This document shows, piece by piece, positions 16,676 to 24,286 of a DNA stretch of 64,000 nucleotides. A model generated the notes under the pieces. It ran no database searches and had not been told where the DNA came from. It saw nothing but the letters and a program-made list of their open reading frames with translations. The translations under genes and the position numbers were made by a program. This DNA comes from Pseudomonas nitroreducens (GTDB lineage Bacteria; Pseudomonadota; Gammaproteobacteria; Pseudomonadales; Pseudomonadaceae): the NCBI RefSeq assembly GCF_014204515.1, contig NZ_JACHLI010000004.1:62001-126000 (forward strand), in the 5' to 3' direction. Numbering within the stretch: the first letter of the stretch is position 1; each line of letters opens with the position of its first letter.

Positions 16676-17590
16676 ATGATCCATTCCTCCTTGCTCGATG
16701 TGATCGGCAACACCCCGGTGGTGCGCTTGCCGGCGTTCAGCGCCGAAACCGGCTTCGATGTCTACGCCAAGCTCGAGTCCCTCAATCTGGGCGGCAGCCA
16801 CAAGGCGCGCATCGCCCTGGCGATGATCCGCGATGCCGAGGAACGCGGCATCCTGGTGCCCGGCAGCGGGCAGACCCTCATCGAACCCAGCGGCGGCAAT
16901 ACCGGCATCGGCCTGGCCATCGCGGCGAACATCCTCGGCTACCGCCTGGTGCTGGTGATCCCGGACAACTACAGCGCGGAGAAGCAGCAACTGCTGCGCC
17001 TGTATGGCGCGCAGGTGGTGCTGTCGGACAGTCGCCGGGGCAACAATTCCCACGGCGAGCGGGCCATGCAGCTGCAGTTGGAGAACCCCGGCTACGTGAT
17101 GCTCAACCAGCAGCGCAACCCGGCCAACCCGGAGATTCACCGGCGCAGTACGGCCCAGGAGATTCTCCGTGACTTCGCCGCTGGCGCTCCGGATTGCCTG
17201 GTCGCCGGCATCGGTACCGGCGGCCATCTCACCGGGCTGGGGGAAAGTCTCAAGGCGCGCTGGCCGACGCTGGGTGTCTTCGGCGTCGAGCCGGAGGAGT
17301 GCGACCTGCTGCGCAACCGGCATGCGCCCCATGGCATCCAGGGACTGTCGATTGGGCTGGTTCCTGCCATTGTCAACCTGTCGGTCCTCGACGGGATGAT
17401 CAAGGTATCGCGGCATGACTGCCTGGACCGGATACGCCGGACCATGCGCGAGGACGGCCTGAGCCTGGGGCTGTCCTCGGCGGCCAATCTGGTGGCGATT
17501 GCGCGGATGCGCGATGAGTGGATGAAAGGCACGCGGGTGCTGACGCTGGTCTACGACAGCGTGGATGGCTACCTGCCCGAGTTGGCGTGA
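16676..17590 (+). CDS. cysteine synthase family PLP enzyme (CysM-like)
   Basis: Fold-type II PLP beta-substitution enzyme, 304 residues, normal size. The Schiff-base lysine is K43 in N-L-G-G-S-H-K-A-R, the substrate loop P-S-G-G-N-T-G-I-G and the phosphate-binding G-I-G-T-G-G-H-L-T-G are complete. O-acetylserine sulfhydrylases have P-S-x-S-V-K-D-R at the lysine; here it is L-G-G-S-H-K-A-R, a divergence shared with carrier-dependent or specialised synthases. Lying between the carrier/E1 fusion and a serine acetyltransferase, it likely joins O-acetylserine (or O-phosphoserine) to protein thiocarboxylate, as Mycobacterium CysM does with CysO. Nine bases separate it from the fusion gene. Alternative: synthesis of another beta-substituted alanine. 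Confidence 0.9.
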   Translation: MIHSSLLDVIGNTPVVRLPAFSAETGFDVYAKLESLNLGGSHKARIALAMIRDAEERGILVPGSGQTLIEPSGGNTGIGLAIAANILGYRLVLVIPDNYSAEKQQLLRLYGAQVVLSDSRRGNNSHGERAMQLQLENPGYVMLNQQRNPANPEIHRRSTAQEILRDFAAGAPDCLVAGIGTGGHLTGLGESLKARWPTLGVFGVEPEECDLLRNRHAPHGIQGLSIGLVPAIVNLSVLDGMIKVSRHDCLDRIRRTMREDGLSLGLSSAANLVAIARMRDEWMKGTRVLTLVYDSVDGYLPELA

Positions 17591-17609
17591 TCCTGGGGAG
17601 AATCCTTGC

Positions 17610-18617
17610 ATGCATCGGCAAATCAAGCGGACAGCGCTCGAGGAGCGGCTGTTCGAACTGCTCGCCCAGGTGCTCAGTCCCACGGACTGGGTGCAGCTGA
17701 TCCCCTGCCTGGACACCCTCTGGAGCGGCGCCCTTGAGCAGGTGCAGGAGGACCTGCAAGCCTACGCCGAGCGCGATCCGGCCTCGAATGGCCGGGCGGA
17801 GGTGATCCTGGATACCTACGCCTCGTTCAAGGCCATCCTGTTCCATCGCTTTGCCCACCCGATCTGGCACAACCCCGACATCGCCGACCACGAGAACATC
17901 GCCCAGCGGCTGGCCAACGCCGGCAAGCTGCAGTCCGGCGCCGAAATCCATCCGGCGGCGAGCATCGGCCGGCGTTTCGTGCTCGACCACGGCTATGGCA
18001 CGGTGATCGGCGAAACCTGCGAAATCGGCGACGACTGCTACCTGCTCAGCGGGGTGACGCTGGGGGCTTCGGGCATTGCCGACAATGGCTCGGGCAAGCG
18101 CCATCCGACCCTGGGCAACCAGGTGGAGATCGGCGCGGGCGCGCGACTGCTGGGGCCGATCAGCATCGGCGATAGCGTCTTTATCAGCCCGGCCTGCGTG
18201 ATCACCCGTGACGTGCCGGCCCATTGTCGGATCAGCGTGGCCAACCAGCTGCAACTGCAGCGCGACGGCAGCCTGCCGTCCCGCGGCTACCTGGGAGCCT
18301 TCGCCGCCGATGGGTACGTGCACCTGGTGGGCGAGCTGCCGCCCAGCTGTGCGCTGGAGCTGGTGGACGCCGACCATCGACCGCTGGACTGGCTGGAGCT
18401 GCGCCAGGATTCCGCCTGCCGCCATCACGCGCAGTTCAGCCTACGCCGCTCGAAAGGGACGGAGCTGGACTCCAGGCTTCCGATCAACCTGCATCTGGCG
18501 GGGGCGGGGCAGGATGTCACGCTGATCGACCCGCCGGGGCTGGCTCAGCTGATCTGCAAGCTGGCCCAGACCCAGGAGCCTTTACTGGAAGCGGCGCCGC
18601 TGCTGCTCCCTGGTTGA
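17610..18617 (+). CDS. serine O-acetyltransferase (CysE-like) with C-terminal extension
   Basis: Left-handed beta-helix acetyltransferase, 335 residues. It has the CysE signature D-H-G-Y-G-T-V-I-G-E-T-C-E-I-G-D-D with catalytic His and Asp, and hexapeptide coils through V-F-I-S-P-A-C-V-I-T-R-D-V-P. It should acetylate serine to O-acetylserine for the preceding PLP enzyme. A family oddity is about 110 residues after the helix (from L-P-S-R-G-Y-L-G-A-F), beta-rich and not part of known CysE; the short C-terminal tail that normally binds cysteine synthase is replaced. ATG 17610 was chosen because GGGGAG lies nine bases upstream; the frame is open from 17565. Last gene of the operon; converges on doxX with a 12-base gap. 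Confidence 0.9.
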   Translation: MHRQIKRTALEERLFELLAQVLSPTDWVQLIPCLDTLWSGALEQVQEDLQAYAERDPASNGRAEVILDTYASFKAILFHRFAHPIWHNPDIADHENIAQRLANAGKLQSGAEIHPAASIGRRFVLDHGYGTVIGETCEIGDDCYLLSGVTLGASGIADNGSGKRHPTLGNQVEIGAGARLLGPISIGDSVFISPACVITRDVPAHCRISVANQLQLQRDGSLPSRGYLGAFAADGYVHLVGELPPSCALELVDADHRPLDWLELRQDSACRHHAQFSLRRSKGTELDSRLPINLHLAGAGQDVTLIDPPGLAQLICKLAQTQEPLLEAAPLLLPG

Positions 18618-18629
18618 GCCGGTCAGGGC

Positions 18630-19145
18630 TTATGGCAGCCACCTGCTCAGCACTCGGTCGAGGCTGAAGCGGCCGGCGCCCTTGAGCAGCAGCGGCAGCA
18701 GCGCCACCAGGTAGATCAGCGGCAGCTTGTAGTTGCCGAAACCGTGGTCGGTGATCGAGTAACCCTGGGCCAGTTCCGCCAGGCTCGACCACTGCGCCGG
18801 CCAGTGCACGGCGGCGATGGCGACGACGGTCACGACGATCAGCGAGGCCGAGGCGAAGCGGGTCGCCAGGCCGAGCAGGAGCAGCACCGGCGCGATCAGC
18901 TCGGCCCACATCGACACCTGCCAGTCGAACCCGGCGGAGAAGTGGTTGAAGGGGAAGGGGAAGCTTTCGTGGATCTGTTCGAACCAGTTGTCGCCGTGCC
19001 ATTTCTCCAGGCCCGACTCGAAGAATTCCCAGGCCAGGAACAGCCGCAGCGGGATGTCCCAGCCCCAGGCGGCGAGGCGGTCGAGTTGGTCGAAGGCAGA
19101 TTTGATCGGGTTCAGCTTCATTGGGTTAAGGCCAAGCAGGGTCAT
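18630..19145 (-). CDS. DoxX family membrane protein
   Basis: Inner-membrane protein of 171 residues with four hydrophobic segments and the DoxX pattern: R-L-F-L-A-W-E-F-F-E-S-G-L-E-K near residue 40, then M-W-A-E-L-I-A-P-V-L-L-L-L-G-L-A-T-R. DoxX proteins are linked to quinone/thiol redox chemistry, and a DoxX member (BufD) accompanies many MNIO RiPP operons. ATG at 19145 has GAGGTG five bases upstream and excludes six residues of the longer frame. It follows the ferric-reductase-like gene by 66 bases on the same strand, probably one transcript. The precise reaction is unknown. Confidence 0.85.
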   Translation of the reverse strand: MTLLGLNPMKLNPIKSAFDQLDRLAAWGWDIPLRLFLAWEFFESGLEKWHGDNWFEQIHESFPFPFNHFSAGFDWQVSMWAELIAPVLLLLGLATRFASASLIVVTVVAIAAVHWPAQWSSLAELAQGYSITDHGFGNYKLPLIYLVALLPLLLKGAGRFSLDRVLSRWLP

Positions 19146-19211
19146 GGTGCACCTCAAAGGCAAGAGTCGGGTGGCCGGGCGCGAAAGTCCCGGCCTTCAA
19201 GGAAGCAGGAA

Positions 19212-19850
19212 TCAGATGTTCGGAAGCGCGGTGCGGGTGCTACGGCGCAGGCGCACGGCCAGCTTGGCGACGAGCTTGAAGGCGATGGCGCTGAAGATCA
19301 GGCCGAAGCCCAGCGGGTACCAGGAGCCCATTGGCAAGCGCTTGTAGAAGGACAGGAAGAACACCCCGGCGATCACCCAGGTCCCGGTGCTGTGCAGGCC
19401 CTTCCACAGGCGCGTGCCGAGCAGCTTCATCGCGTAGGGAAAAGAAGTGATCGCCAGCAGGAAGATGAAGACGTAACCAACCGAGCCGGGAATGTTCGCG
19501 GCGGCGCTGCGGCCGTGCCAGAAGGTCTCCGGGAAGAACTTCACGTAGAGGATGATCAGCACCGCGTGCACGGCGTGGGAGAAGGCGAACGCCAGGCCGA
19601 GGAAGCGTCGCTCGCGCAGCAGGCCGCGGGTGAAATCGCTGGGCACCAGCGCCGCCAGGGACGAAGCGAGGAAGGTGGCGAGAAACAGCGCGAAGGAGGT
19701 GCGGGCGGTGACGCGGATCGAGCTGCGCAGCGCCTCCACCCATTGCGGCTGGGACCACAGCGCCAGTGCGGCGGCAATCAGCACCAGCAGCGCGAGCAGG
19801 GAGAACAGGCGCCAGCCATGCAGGCGGGCGGCTTCGGTGGTACTTGTCAT
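19212..19850 (-). CDS. ferric reductase-like transmembrane heme protein
   Basis: Predicted b-type heme membrane protein, 212 residues, about six TM helices. Histidines in membrane context, F-S-H-A-V-H and K-G-L-H-S-T-G-T-W, are spaced as heme ligands in the ferric-reductase/MsrQ superfamily (YedZ, NOX). Members pass electrons from quinol or flavin to periplasmic acceptors. ATG at 19850 is preceded by GGAG; upstream in-frame starts are in the promoter region. It heads a two-gene unit with doxX, with a TGTAT-type site about 100 bases upstream. No flavin or NAD-binding domain is attached, so it must work with a partner. Confidence 0.85.
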   Translation of the reverse strand: MTSTTEAARLHGWRLFSLLALLVLIAAALALWSQPQWVEALRSSIRVTARTSFALFLATFLASSLAALVPSDFTRGLLRERRFLGLAFAFSHAVHAVLIILYVKFFPETFWHGRSAAANIPGSVGYVFIFLLAITSFPYAMKLLGTRLWKGLHSTGTWVIAGVFFLSFYKRLPMGSWYPLGFGLIFSAIAFKLVAKLAVRLRRSTRTALPNI

Positions 19851-19952
19851 GGCAGGCTCCATTGGGGAACGCGGCGGGCGGGGTGCCACCGCGGTTCGTG
19901 GAGCCATCCTGAAGGCGGGCCTTATACCGGATGTGTCCGGCAAAGGCCGTCT

Positions 19953-19970
19953 TGTATCTCTGTGTACAAC
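19953..19970. promoter_or_regulatory. putative OmpR-type operator, site C
   Basis: TGTATCTCTGTGTACAAC, matching TGTAT-N5-TGTA, 103 bases upstream of the ferric-reductase start and just past the sensor-kinase stop. Weaker match than sites A and B (second half TGTAC), and in the opposite orientation relative to the gene. Confidence 0.35.
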
Positions 19971-19986
19971 TCCCTCAAGAGCCGCC

Positions 19987-21297
19987 TCAGGTGGAAGGGC
20001 GCAGCTCCAGCTGTGCGCACAGGCCGCCGCTGGCGCGGTTGCTCAGGGTCAGGGTGCCACCCAGGGCCTGGCTCAGCTGCTGGGCGATCGCCAGCCCCAG
20101 GCCGGTGCCGCCGGTGCTGCGGTTGCGCGAGCTTTCCACCCGGTAGAAGGGCTTCACCACTTCGGCGAGCTCTTCCTCGGGAATGCCGGGGCCGTCGTCC
20201 AGTACACGAACACACACAATGCCCTGGGCGTCGCGTTCGATTTCCACCTGGGCGGCGCCGCCGAACTTCAGGGCGTTGTCCACCAGGTTGGTGAGCACCC
20301 GGCGCAGCGCATGCGGGCGGGTTTCCAGTACGACGTTGCTGGCGCCTTGCAGCTCCACGGCCTGGCCGCTGTCCTGGTAGTCCAGCACCAGGCTGTCGAG
20401 GAAGGAGTCGAGGTTGACCTTCACCGCCGCCTCGCTGGCGCCGTCCATGCTGCGCGCGTAGGCCACGCCTTCGCGGACCAGGTGCTGCATCTCTTCCAGG
20501 TCGCTCCACAGGCGCTCGCGTTCGGGCGAGTCGTCCATCTGCTCGACGCGCAGCTTCATCCGCGTGATGGGCGTCTGCAGGTCATGGGAGATGGCGGCCA
20601 GCAGTTGCATGCGCTCCTTCAGGTAGGAACCGATGCGGCCCTGCAGCGCATTGAAGGCGCGGGCGGCGTAGGCGACCTCGCTGGGGCCGCGCTCGTCCAG
20701 TTCCGGCGCCGGGGCGTCCGGGTCCAGATCGTCCACCGCGCGGGCCAGGCGGGTCAGCGGGCGGATCGCCAGGCGCACGGCGAGCCAGGTGCAGAACAGC
20801 AGCAGTGCCAGTTGCACCACCAGCACCCACGGCAGCCACTGCGCCACCGGCACGCCCTTGGGCGTCACGTCGATGGTCAGCGGCATGCCGTCGGCCAGCT
20901 TCAGGTGCGCCTGGAAATGCGGAATGGAACCGGGGATGTTCTCGAAACGCAGCGCATAGCGCTTGCCGACCACATCGGCGATGGACATCGCCGCCATCGG
21001 CGCCTGCGCCATGTTCATCGGCTCGCCCGGCGTACCTTCGCTGAGCAGGTAGCGGTAGTTGGGCCGCTGCACCATCGGCAGCCAGGCCTCGCGCTCGTCG
21101 CGGGGCAGGCGGTCGAGCAGGGCCACGGCGGTGCTGACGTCGGTTTCCAGGTTGCCCAGCATCATGTTGCGCGCGCTCTGGTAGCGCTCGTAGAACTGCG
21201 AGCAGAACGACAGGCTGTAGGCGAACACCAGCCCGGCGAGGAAGATCAGCGCCAGGCGCGCGGCCAGGGTGCGTGGCCAGTGCAGGAGGGATTTCAT
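19987..21297 (-). CDS. two-component sensor histidine kinase
   Basis: Inner-membrane kinase, 436 residues. TM1 is about 13-31, the periplasmic domain 32-153, TM2 154-172, HAMP 173-228. The phosphorylated His is H238 (S-H-D-L-Q-T-P-I-T-R); N-box L-T-N-L-V-D-N-A, G1 D-D-G-P-G-I-P and G2 T-G-L-G-L-A-I are intact, so it is an active HisKA kinase. The periplasmic domain contains a methionine cluster (M94, M96, M101, M104), a pattern seen in copper(I)-binding proteins; this is suggestive only. The start overlaps the response-regulator stop by four bases. Closest familiar families are RstB/CpxA-like; arrangement recalls the Pseudomonas DsbRS copper system, but orthology is unproven. Confidence 0.92.
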   Translation of the reverse strand: MKSLLHWPRTLAARLALIFLAGLVFAYSLSFCSQFYERYQSARNMMLGNLETDVSTAVALLDRLPRDEREAWLPMVQRPNYRYLLSEGTPGEPMNMAQAPMAAMSIADVVGKRYALRFENIPGSIPHFQAHLKLADGMPLTIDVTPKGVPVAQWLPWVLVVQLALLLFCTWLAVRLAIRPLTRLARAVDDLDPDAPAPELDERGPSEVAYAARAFNALQGRIGSYLKERMQLLAAISHDLQTPITRMKLRVEQMDDSPERERLWSDLEEMQHLVREGVAYARSMDGASEAAVKVNLDSFLDSLVLDYQDSGQAVELQGASNVVLETRPHALRRVLTNLVDNALKFGGAAQVEIERDAQGIVCVRVLDDGPGIPEEELAEVVKPFYRVESSRNRSTGGTGLGLAIAQQLSQALGGTLTLSNRASGGLCAQLELRPST

Positions 21298-22034
21298 GCG
21301 TGGGGCTCGATCAGCTCGACGGCCAGGGCGAAGACGTAGCCTTCGCTGCGCACCGTCTTGATGTAGGCCGGCTCGCGAGCGTCATCCAGCAGGCGCTGGC
21401 GCAGGCGGCTGACCAGCAGGTCGATGGAACGGTCGAAGATGTCCGCCTCGCGGCCCTGGGTCAGGTTCAGCAGCTGCTCGCGGCTGAGTACGCGTTGCGG
21501 GTGATCGACGAATACGCGCAGCAAGCGGTATTCCGCACCGCTCAGGGCGACCAGGGTGCCGTCTTCGTCCAGCAGGTGGCGCGCGGTGGTGTCCAGCTTC
21601 CAGCGGCCGAAGCCGATCAGCCGGCTGGCCTCGCTGACCTGCAGGTTGGGCGGCAGCATGCGCGTGCGCCGCAGCACGGCGTTGATCCGCGCCAGCAGCT
21701 CGCGGGCGGAGAAGGGCTTGGTGAGGTAATCGTCGGCGCCCATTTCCAGGCCGATGATGCGGTCGGTCTCGTCGTTGCGCGCGGTGAGCATCAGCACCGG
21801 GGTGGACTTGTGCTTGCCCACGCGCAGCTCGCGGCACAGCTTCAGGCCGTCGTCGCCGGGCATCATGATGTCCAGCACGATCAGGTCCACGGCGTTGGCG
21901 TCGAGGAAGGCGCGCATCTGCCGACCGTCTCCGGCCAGGCTCACGCGCAGGCCGTTCTTCTTCAGGTAGTTGCCGACCAGCTCGCGGATCTCGCGGTCGT
22001 CGTCGACGATCAGTACGTGATCGACATGGTCCAT
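21294..22034 (-). CDS. OmpR family response regulator
   Basis: 246-residue regulator: receiver domain with acidic pocket D-D-D near residue 11, phospho-acceptor D55 (I-V-L-D-I-M-M-P-G-D-D-G) and the conserved Lys in T-K-P-F-S; then an OmpR winged helix (S-G-A-E-Y-R-L-L-R; R-S-I-D-L-L-V-S-R-L-R; V-R-S-E-G-Y-V-F). ATG at 22034 has GAGG eight bases upstream; the open frame further upstream has no regulator homology. Cognate kinase overlaps downstream. A direct repeat about 70 bases upstream may be an autoregulatory site, and the same repeat precedes the RiPP operon. Confidence 0.94.
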   Translation of the reverse strand: MDHVDHVLIVDDDREIRELVGNYLKKNGLRVSLAGDGRQMRAFLDANAVDLIVLDIMMPGDDGLKLCRELRVGKHKSTPVLMLTARNDETDRIIGLEMGADDYLTKPFSARELLARINAVLRRTRMLPPNLQVSEASRLIGFGRWKLDTTARHLLDEDGTLVALSGAEYRLLRVFVDHPQRVLSREQLLNLTQGREADIFDRSIDLLVSRLRQRLLDDAREPAYIKTVRSEGYVFALAVELIEPHA

Positions 22035-22102
22035 GCCGGTGCCTCGTTGGTAGTGGGTTGAGGCGAGTTTATAGCGCAGCGTCGCGCTTGCCTGCCGTGC
22101 TT

Positions 22103-22122
22103 TGTATTCCACTGTATCTACA
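22103..22122 (+). promoter_or_regulatory. putative OmpR-type direct-repeat operator, site B
   Basis: TGTATTCCACTGTATCTACA in the divergent region between the response regulator (start 22034) and the DUF2790 gene (start 22260). It differs from site A at 9309-9327 in only three of the first nineteen bases, which is hard to explain by chance across 12 kb. Could control both directions. Confidence 0.55.
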
Positions 22123-22259
22123 GTCGCCGCCGATACCCGGCGCGGCAAACCCGGGGCTTGCGCGACACAAGTCCGATACCTCCTGGACGTGAAATGGGCA
22201 CCAACGGCGAGACACACAGCCTCTGCCGGCCAAACCCGACACAGGACAGGAGAACCACC

Positions 22260-22532
22260 ATGAAAGCCATTCAGATCGCCAACGCTTGCCTCTTCGCCGC
22301 CATTGCCGGCTTCGCCAGTTTCGGCGCACAGGCCGCCGACTCGCAGCCCGTCGAGCAATACCACTACGGCCAGAAACTGGACGTGAAGCGCGTCCTGGCC
22401 ATCCACGAAGAAAGTGCCTCGCCATTCGACTGCGGCATCGTCAATGCCCGCATGGACTACCTGGATTCCAGCGGCCAGCCGCACAGCCTGGCCTATCGCA
22501 AGTTCGCCACCGACTGCAACGAAGGCGGCTGA
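22260..22532 (+). CDS. DUF2790 small secreted protein
   Basis: 90-residue periplasmic protein: signal peptide 1-23 (cut at A-Q-A), then the DUF2790 core Y-H-Y-G-Q-K-L-D-V-K-R-V-L-A with two cysteines (F-D-C-G-I-V and T-D-C-N) and Y-L-D-S-S-G. Pseudomonas genomes hold several DUF2790 genes, some strongly copper-induced (PtrA is one I recall). Function unknown. AGGAG lies eight bases upstream of ATG 22260. It is divergent from the two-component system and 84 bases before the CcdA-thioredoxin gene, so the set may respond to one signal. Confidence 0.85.
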   Translation: MKAIQIANACLFAAIAGFASFGAQAADSQPVEQYHYGQKLDVKRVLAIHEESASPFDCGIVNARMDYLDSSGQPHSLAYRKFATDCNEGG

Positions 22533-22615
22533 TTCCCCTGGGCCGCGGCCACGGACGGCCGCGGCGTTTATTCCCTCAGCGTGAACCCACGGGCCGACGG
22601 CCCACCGAGGTGCCC

Positions 22616-23833
22616 ATGTTGCTCATCGCCTTTCTCGGCGGGGCGCTGACCCTGCTCAGCCCCTGCATCCTTCCCGTGTTGCCCCTGTTGCTGCAGCGCG
22701 CCGGCGGACCGGCGTGGTCGCCCTGGGTCACGCTGCTGGGCCTGGCCAGCGGCTTCGCTGTGCTGGCGAGCCTGGCGAGCGTCTCCAGCAACTGGGTGAT
22801 CGCCGCCAGCGAGTGGGGTCGTTACTTCGCCTTGGTGCTGCTGGCAGTTTCCGCCCTGGCGCTGCTCTGGCCGCGCTTCAGCGACGCTCTGGCCAAACCC
22901 TGGGCGTGGATCGGCAACCGCCTGCACGGTGAATCACGGCGCCTGCCGCCGGCGCTTTCCGCGTGGGTGCTGGGTTTTGCCGCCGGCCTGCTGTGGGCGC
23001 CCTGCGCCGGGCCGGTGCTGGGGCTGATCCTCTCCGGCGCCATGCTGCAAGGGCCCAGCGCGCAGACCAGCCTGCTGCTGTTCGCCTACGGCCTGGGCAG
23101 CGCCAGCGTCCTCGGCATCGTCCTCTTCGCCGGTCGCCGGCTGATGCAGCATCTGCGTCCGCGCATGGCCGTCATCGAAGGGCTGCGCCGCGCCACCGGC
23201 GTGCTCGCCCTGCTGGCGGTGGTGGGCATCGCCAGCGGTGCCAGCGCGCAACTGGCGGCGGGTAGCTCGTCCACCCTGGTCAACAGCCTGGAGCGCAAGG
23301 TTGTCGATGGCGTGCCGATGCTGATCAGCCAACTCATGCCCGGCGACGATGCCCACGGCGCCGAGCACCTGCCCGACCTCGGCCCCGCGCCAGAGCTGCA
23401 AGGCGCGGTGGAGTGGATCAACAGCCTCGAACTGAACCTGCGCGACCTGCGCGGCAAGGTGGTGCTGGTCGACTTCTGGACCTACGACTGCATCAACTGC
23501 CAGCACAGCCTGCCGTACGTGAACGCCTGGGCGAAGAAGTACGCCGACCAGGGCCTGGTGGTAATCGGCGTGCACACCCCGGAATACCCCTACGAGCGCA
23601 TCCCGGCCAACGTCCGCGATGCGGTGAGTAAGCACGACATCCACTACCCCGTGGCGCTGGATAACCAGTACCGGATCTGGAACGCCTTCGCCAACCAGTA
23701 CTGGCCGGCGCACTACTTCATCGACGCCCAGGGGCGTATTCGCCACCTGTCGATCGGGGAGGGCGGGTATGAGGAGCAGGAACAGGTGATTCAGGCGTTG
23801 TTGAAGGAGAGGGAGGGGGTGAAGGCCGGCTGA
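22616..23833 (+). CDS. CcdA (DsbD-type) domain fused to periplasmic thioredoxin domain, DipZ-like
   Basis: Membrane thiol-redox protein, 405 residues. The N-terminal half is a CcdA-like six-helix module with its two redox cysteines C17 (S-P-C-I-L-P-V-L-P) and C130 (W-A-P-C-A-G-P-V-L-G). The C-terminal half is a thioredoxin-like domain with C292-I-N-C295 (D-F-W-T-Y-D-C-I-N-C) and the T-P-E-Y loop of DipZ/TlpA-type proteins. It should pass electrons from cytoplasmic thioredoxin to periplasmic thiols. GAGG precedes ATG 22616; the longer open frame overlaps the DUF2790 gene and is not used. Its position next to the two-component system suggests repair of metal- or oxidant-damaged disulfides. Confidence 0.9.
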   Translation: MLLIAFLGGALTLLSPCILPVLPLLLQRAGGPAWSPWVTLLGLASGFAVLASLASVSSNWVIAASEWGRYFALVLLAVSALALLWPRFSDALAKPWAWIGNRLHGESRRLPPALSAWVLGFAAGLLWAPCAGPVLGLILSGAMLQGPSAQTSLLLFAYGLGSASVLGIVLFAGRRLMQHLRPRMAVIEGLRRATGVLALLAVVGIASGASAQLAAGSSSTLVNSLERKVVDGVPMLISQLMPGDDAHGAEHLPDLGPAPELQGAVEWINSLELNLRDLRGKVVLVDFWTYDCINCQHSLPYVNAWAKKYADQGLVVIGVHTPEYPYERIPANVRDAVSKHDIHYPVALDNQYRIWNAFANQYWPAHYFIDAQGRIRHLSIGEGGYEEQEQVIQALLKEREGVKAG

Positions 23834-23852
23834 TCCAGCCCTTGAATAAAAG

Positions 23853-23878
23853 GCCCCGCCATGGCGGGGCTATTTATT
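23853..23878. terminator. bidirectional Rho-independent terminator
   Basis: GCCCCGCC-AT-GGCGGGGC stem with AATAAAA before and TATTTATT after, between the convergent CcdA-thioredoxin and higA genes. Confidence 0.85.
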
Positions 23879-24279
23879 CAGAAGAACACGTCAGTCGGTA
23901 CCTTGAACCGCTCGCTGAGCGCTCGAATCTGACGCACGTTGAGCTTGCGCTTGCCATTGAGAATTTCGGAGACAACCGATTGCGCACCAATCTCCGGCAG
24001 ATCGCTCTGGGTCAACTGATGCTCGGTCATCAGGAAGCGCAGAACCTCATGGCCCGGTGCATCGGGGATCGCATAATGCTCGGCGTCGTAGGCCACGATC
24101 ATGTCGCCTACCTGCGAAGCCAGTGAGCTGAGAGGGTGGCCTTCATCACCAGCGATTTCGTCGAGCAGCTCGTCCAGCGCTTCCACCAGAACATTGTATT
24201 CGGCTTCGGATTTCGGCGGAGTCAGCAGTGGGGCGATGAAGCGCCAGTGCTCGGCAGCCTGTTTCAGTAGCGCGTTCAT
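23878..24279 (-). CDS. higA: HigA-type antitoxin with helix-turn-helix
   Basis: Antitoxin and likely autorepressor, 133 residues. The C-terminal XRE-type HTH reads L-T-Q-S-D-L-P-E-I-G-A-Q-S-V-V-S-E-I-L-N-G-K-R, the YgjM/HigA pattern; the N-terminal acidic half (E-A-L-D-E-L-L-D-E-I) should wrap the toxin. ATG at 24279 is taken because GAGG lies six bases upstream; a GTG two codons earlier is possible. The toxin gene precedes it with a seven-base gap, the reversed order typical of hig loci. Confidence 0.88.
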   Translation of the reverse strand: MNALLKQAAEHWRFIAPLLTPPKSEAEYNVLVEALDELLDEIAGDEGHPLSSLASQVGDMIVAYDAEHYAIPDAPGHEVLRFLMTEHQLTQSDLPEIGAQSVVSEILNGKRKLNVRQIRALSERFKVPTDVFF

Positions 24280-24286
24280 GCGCACC

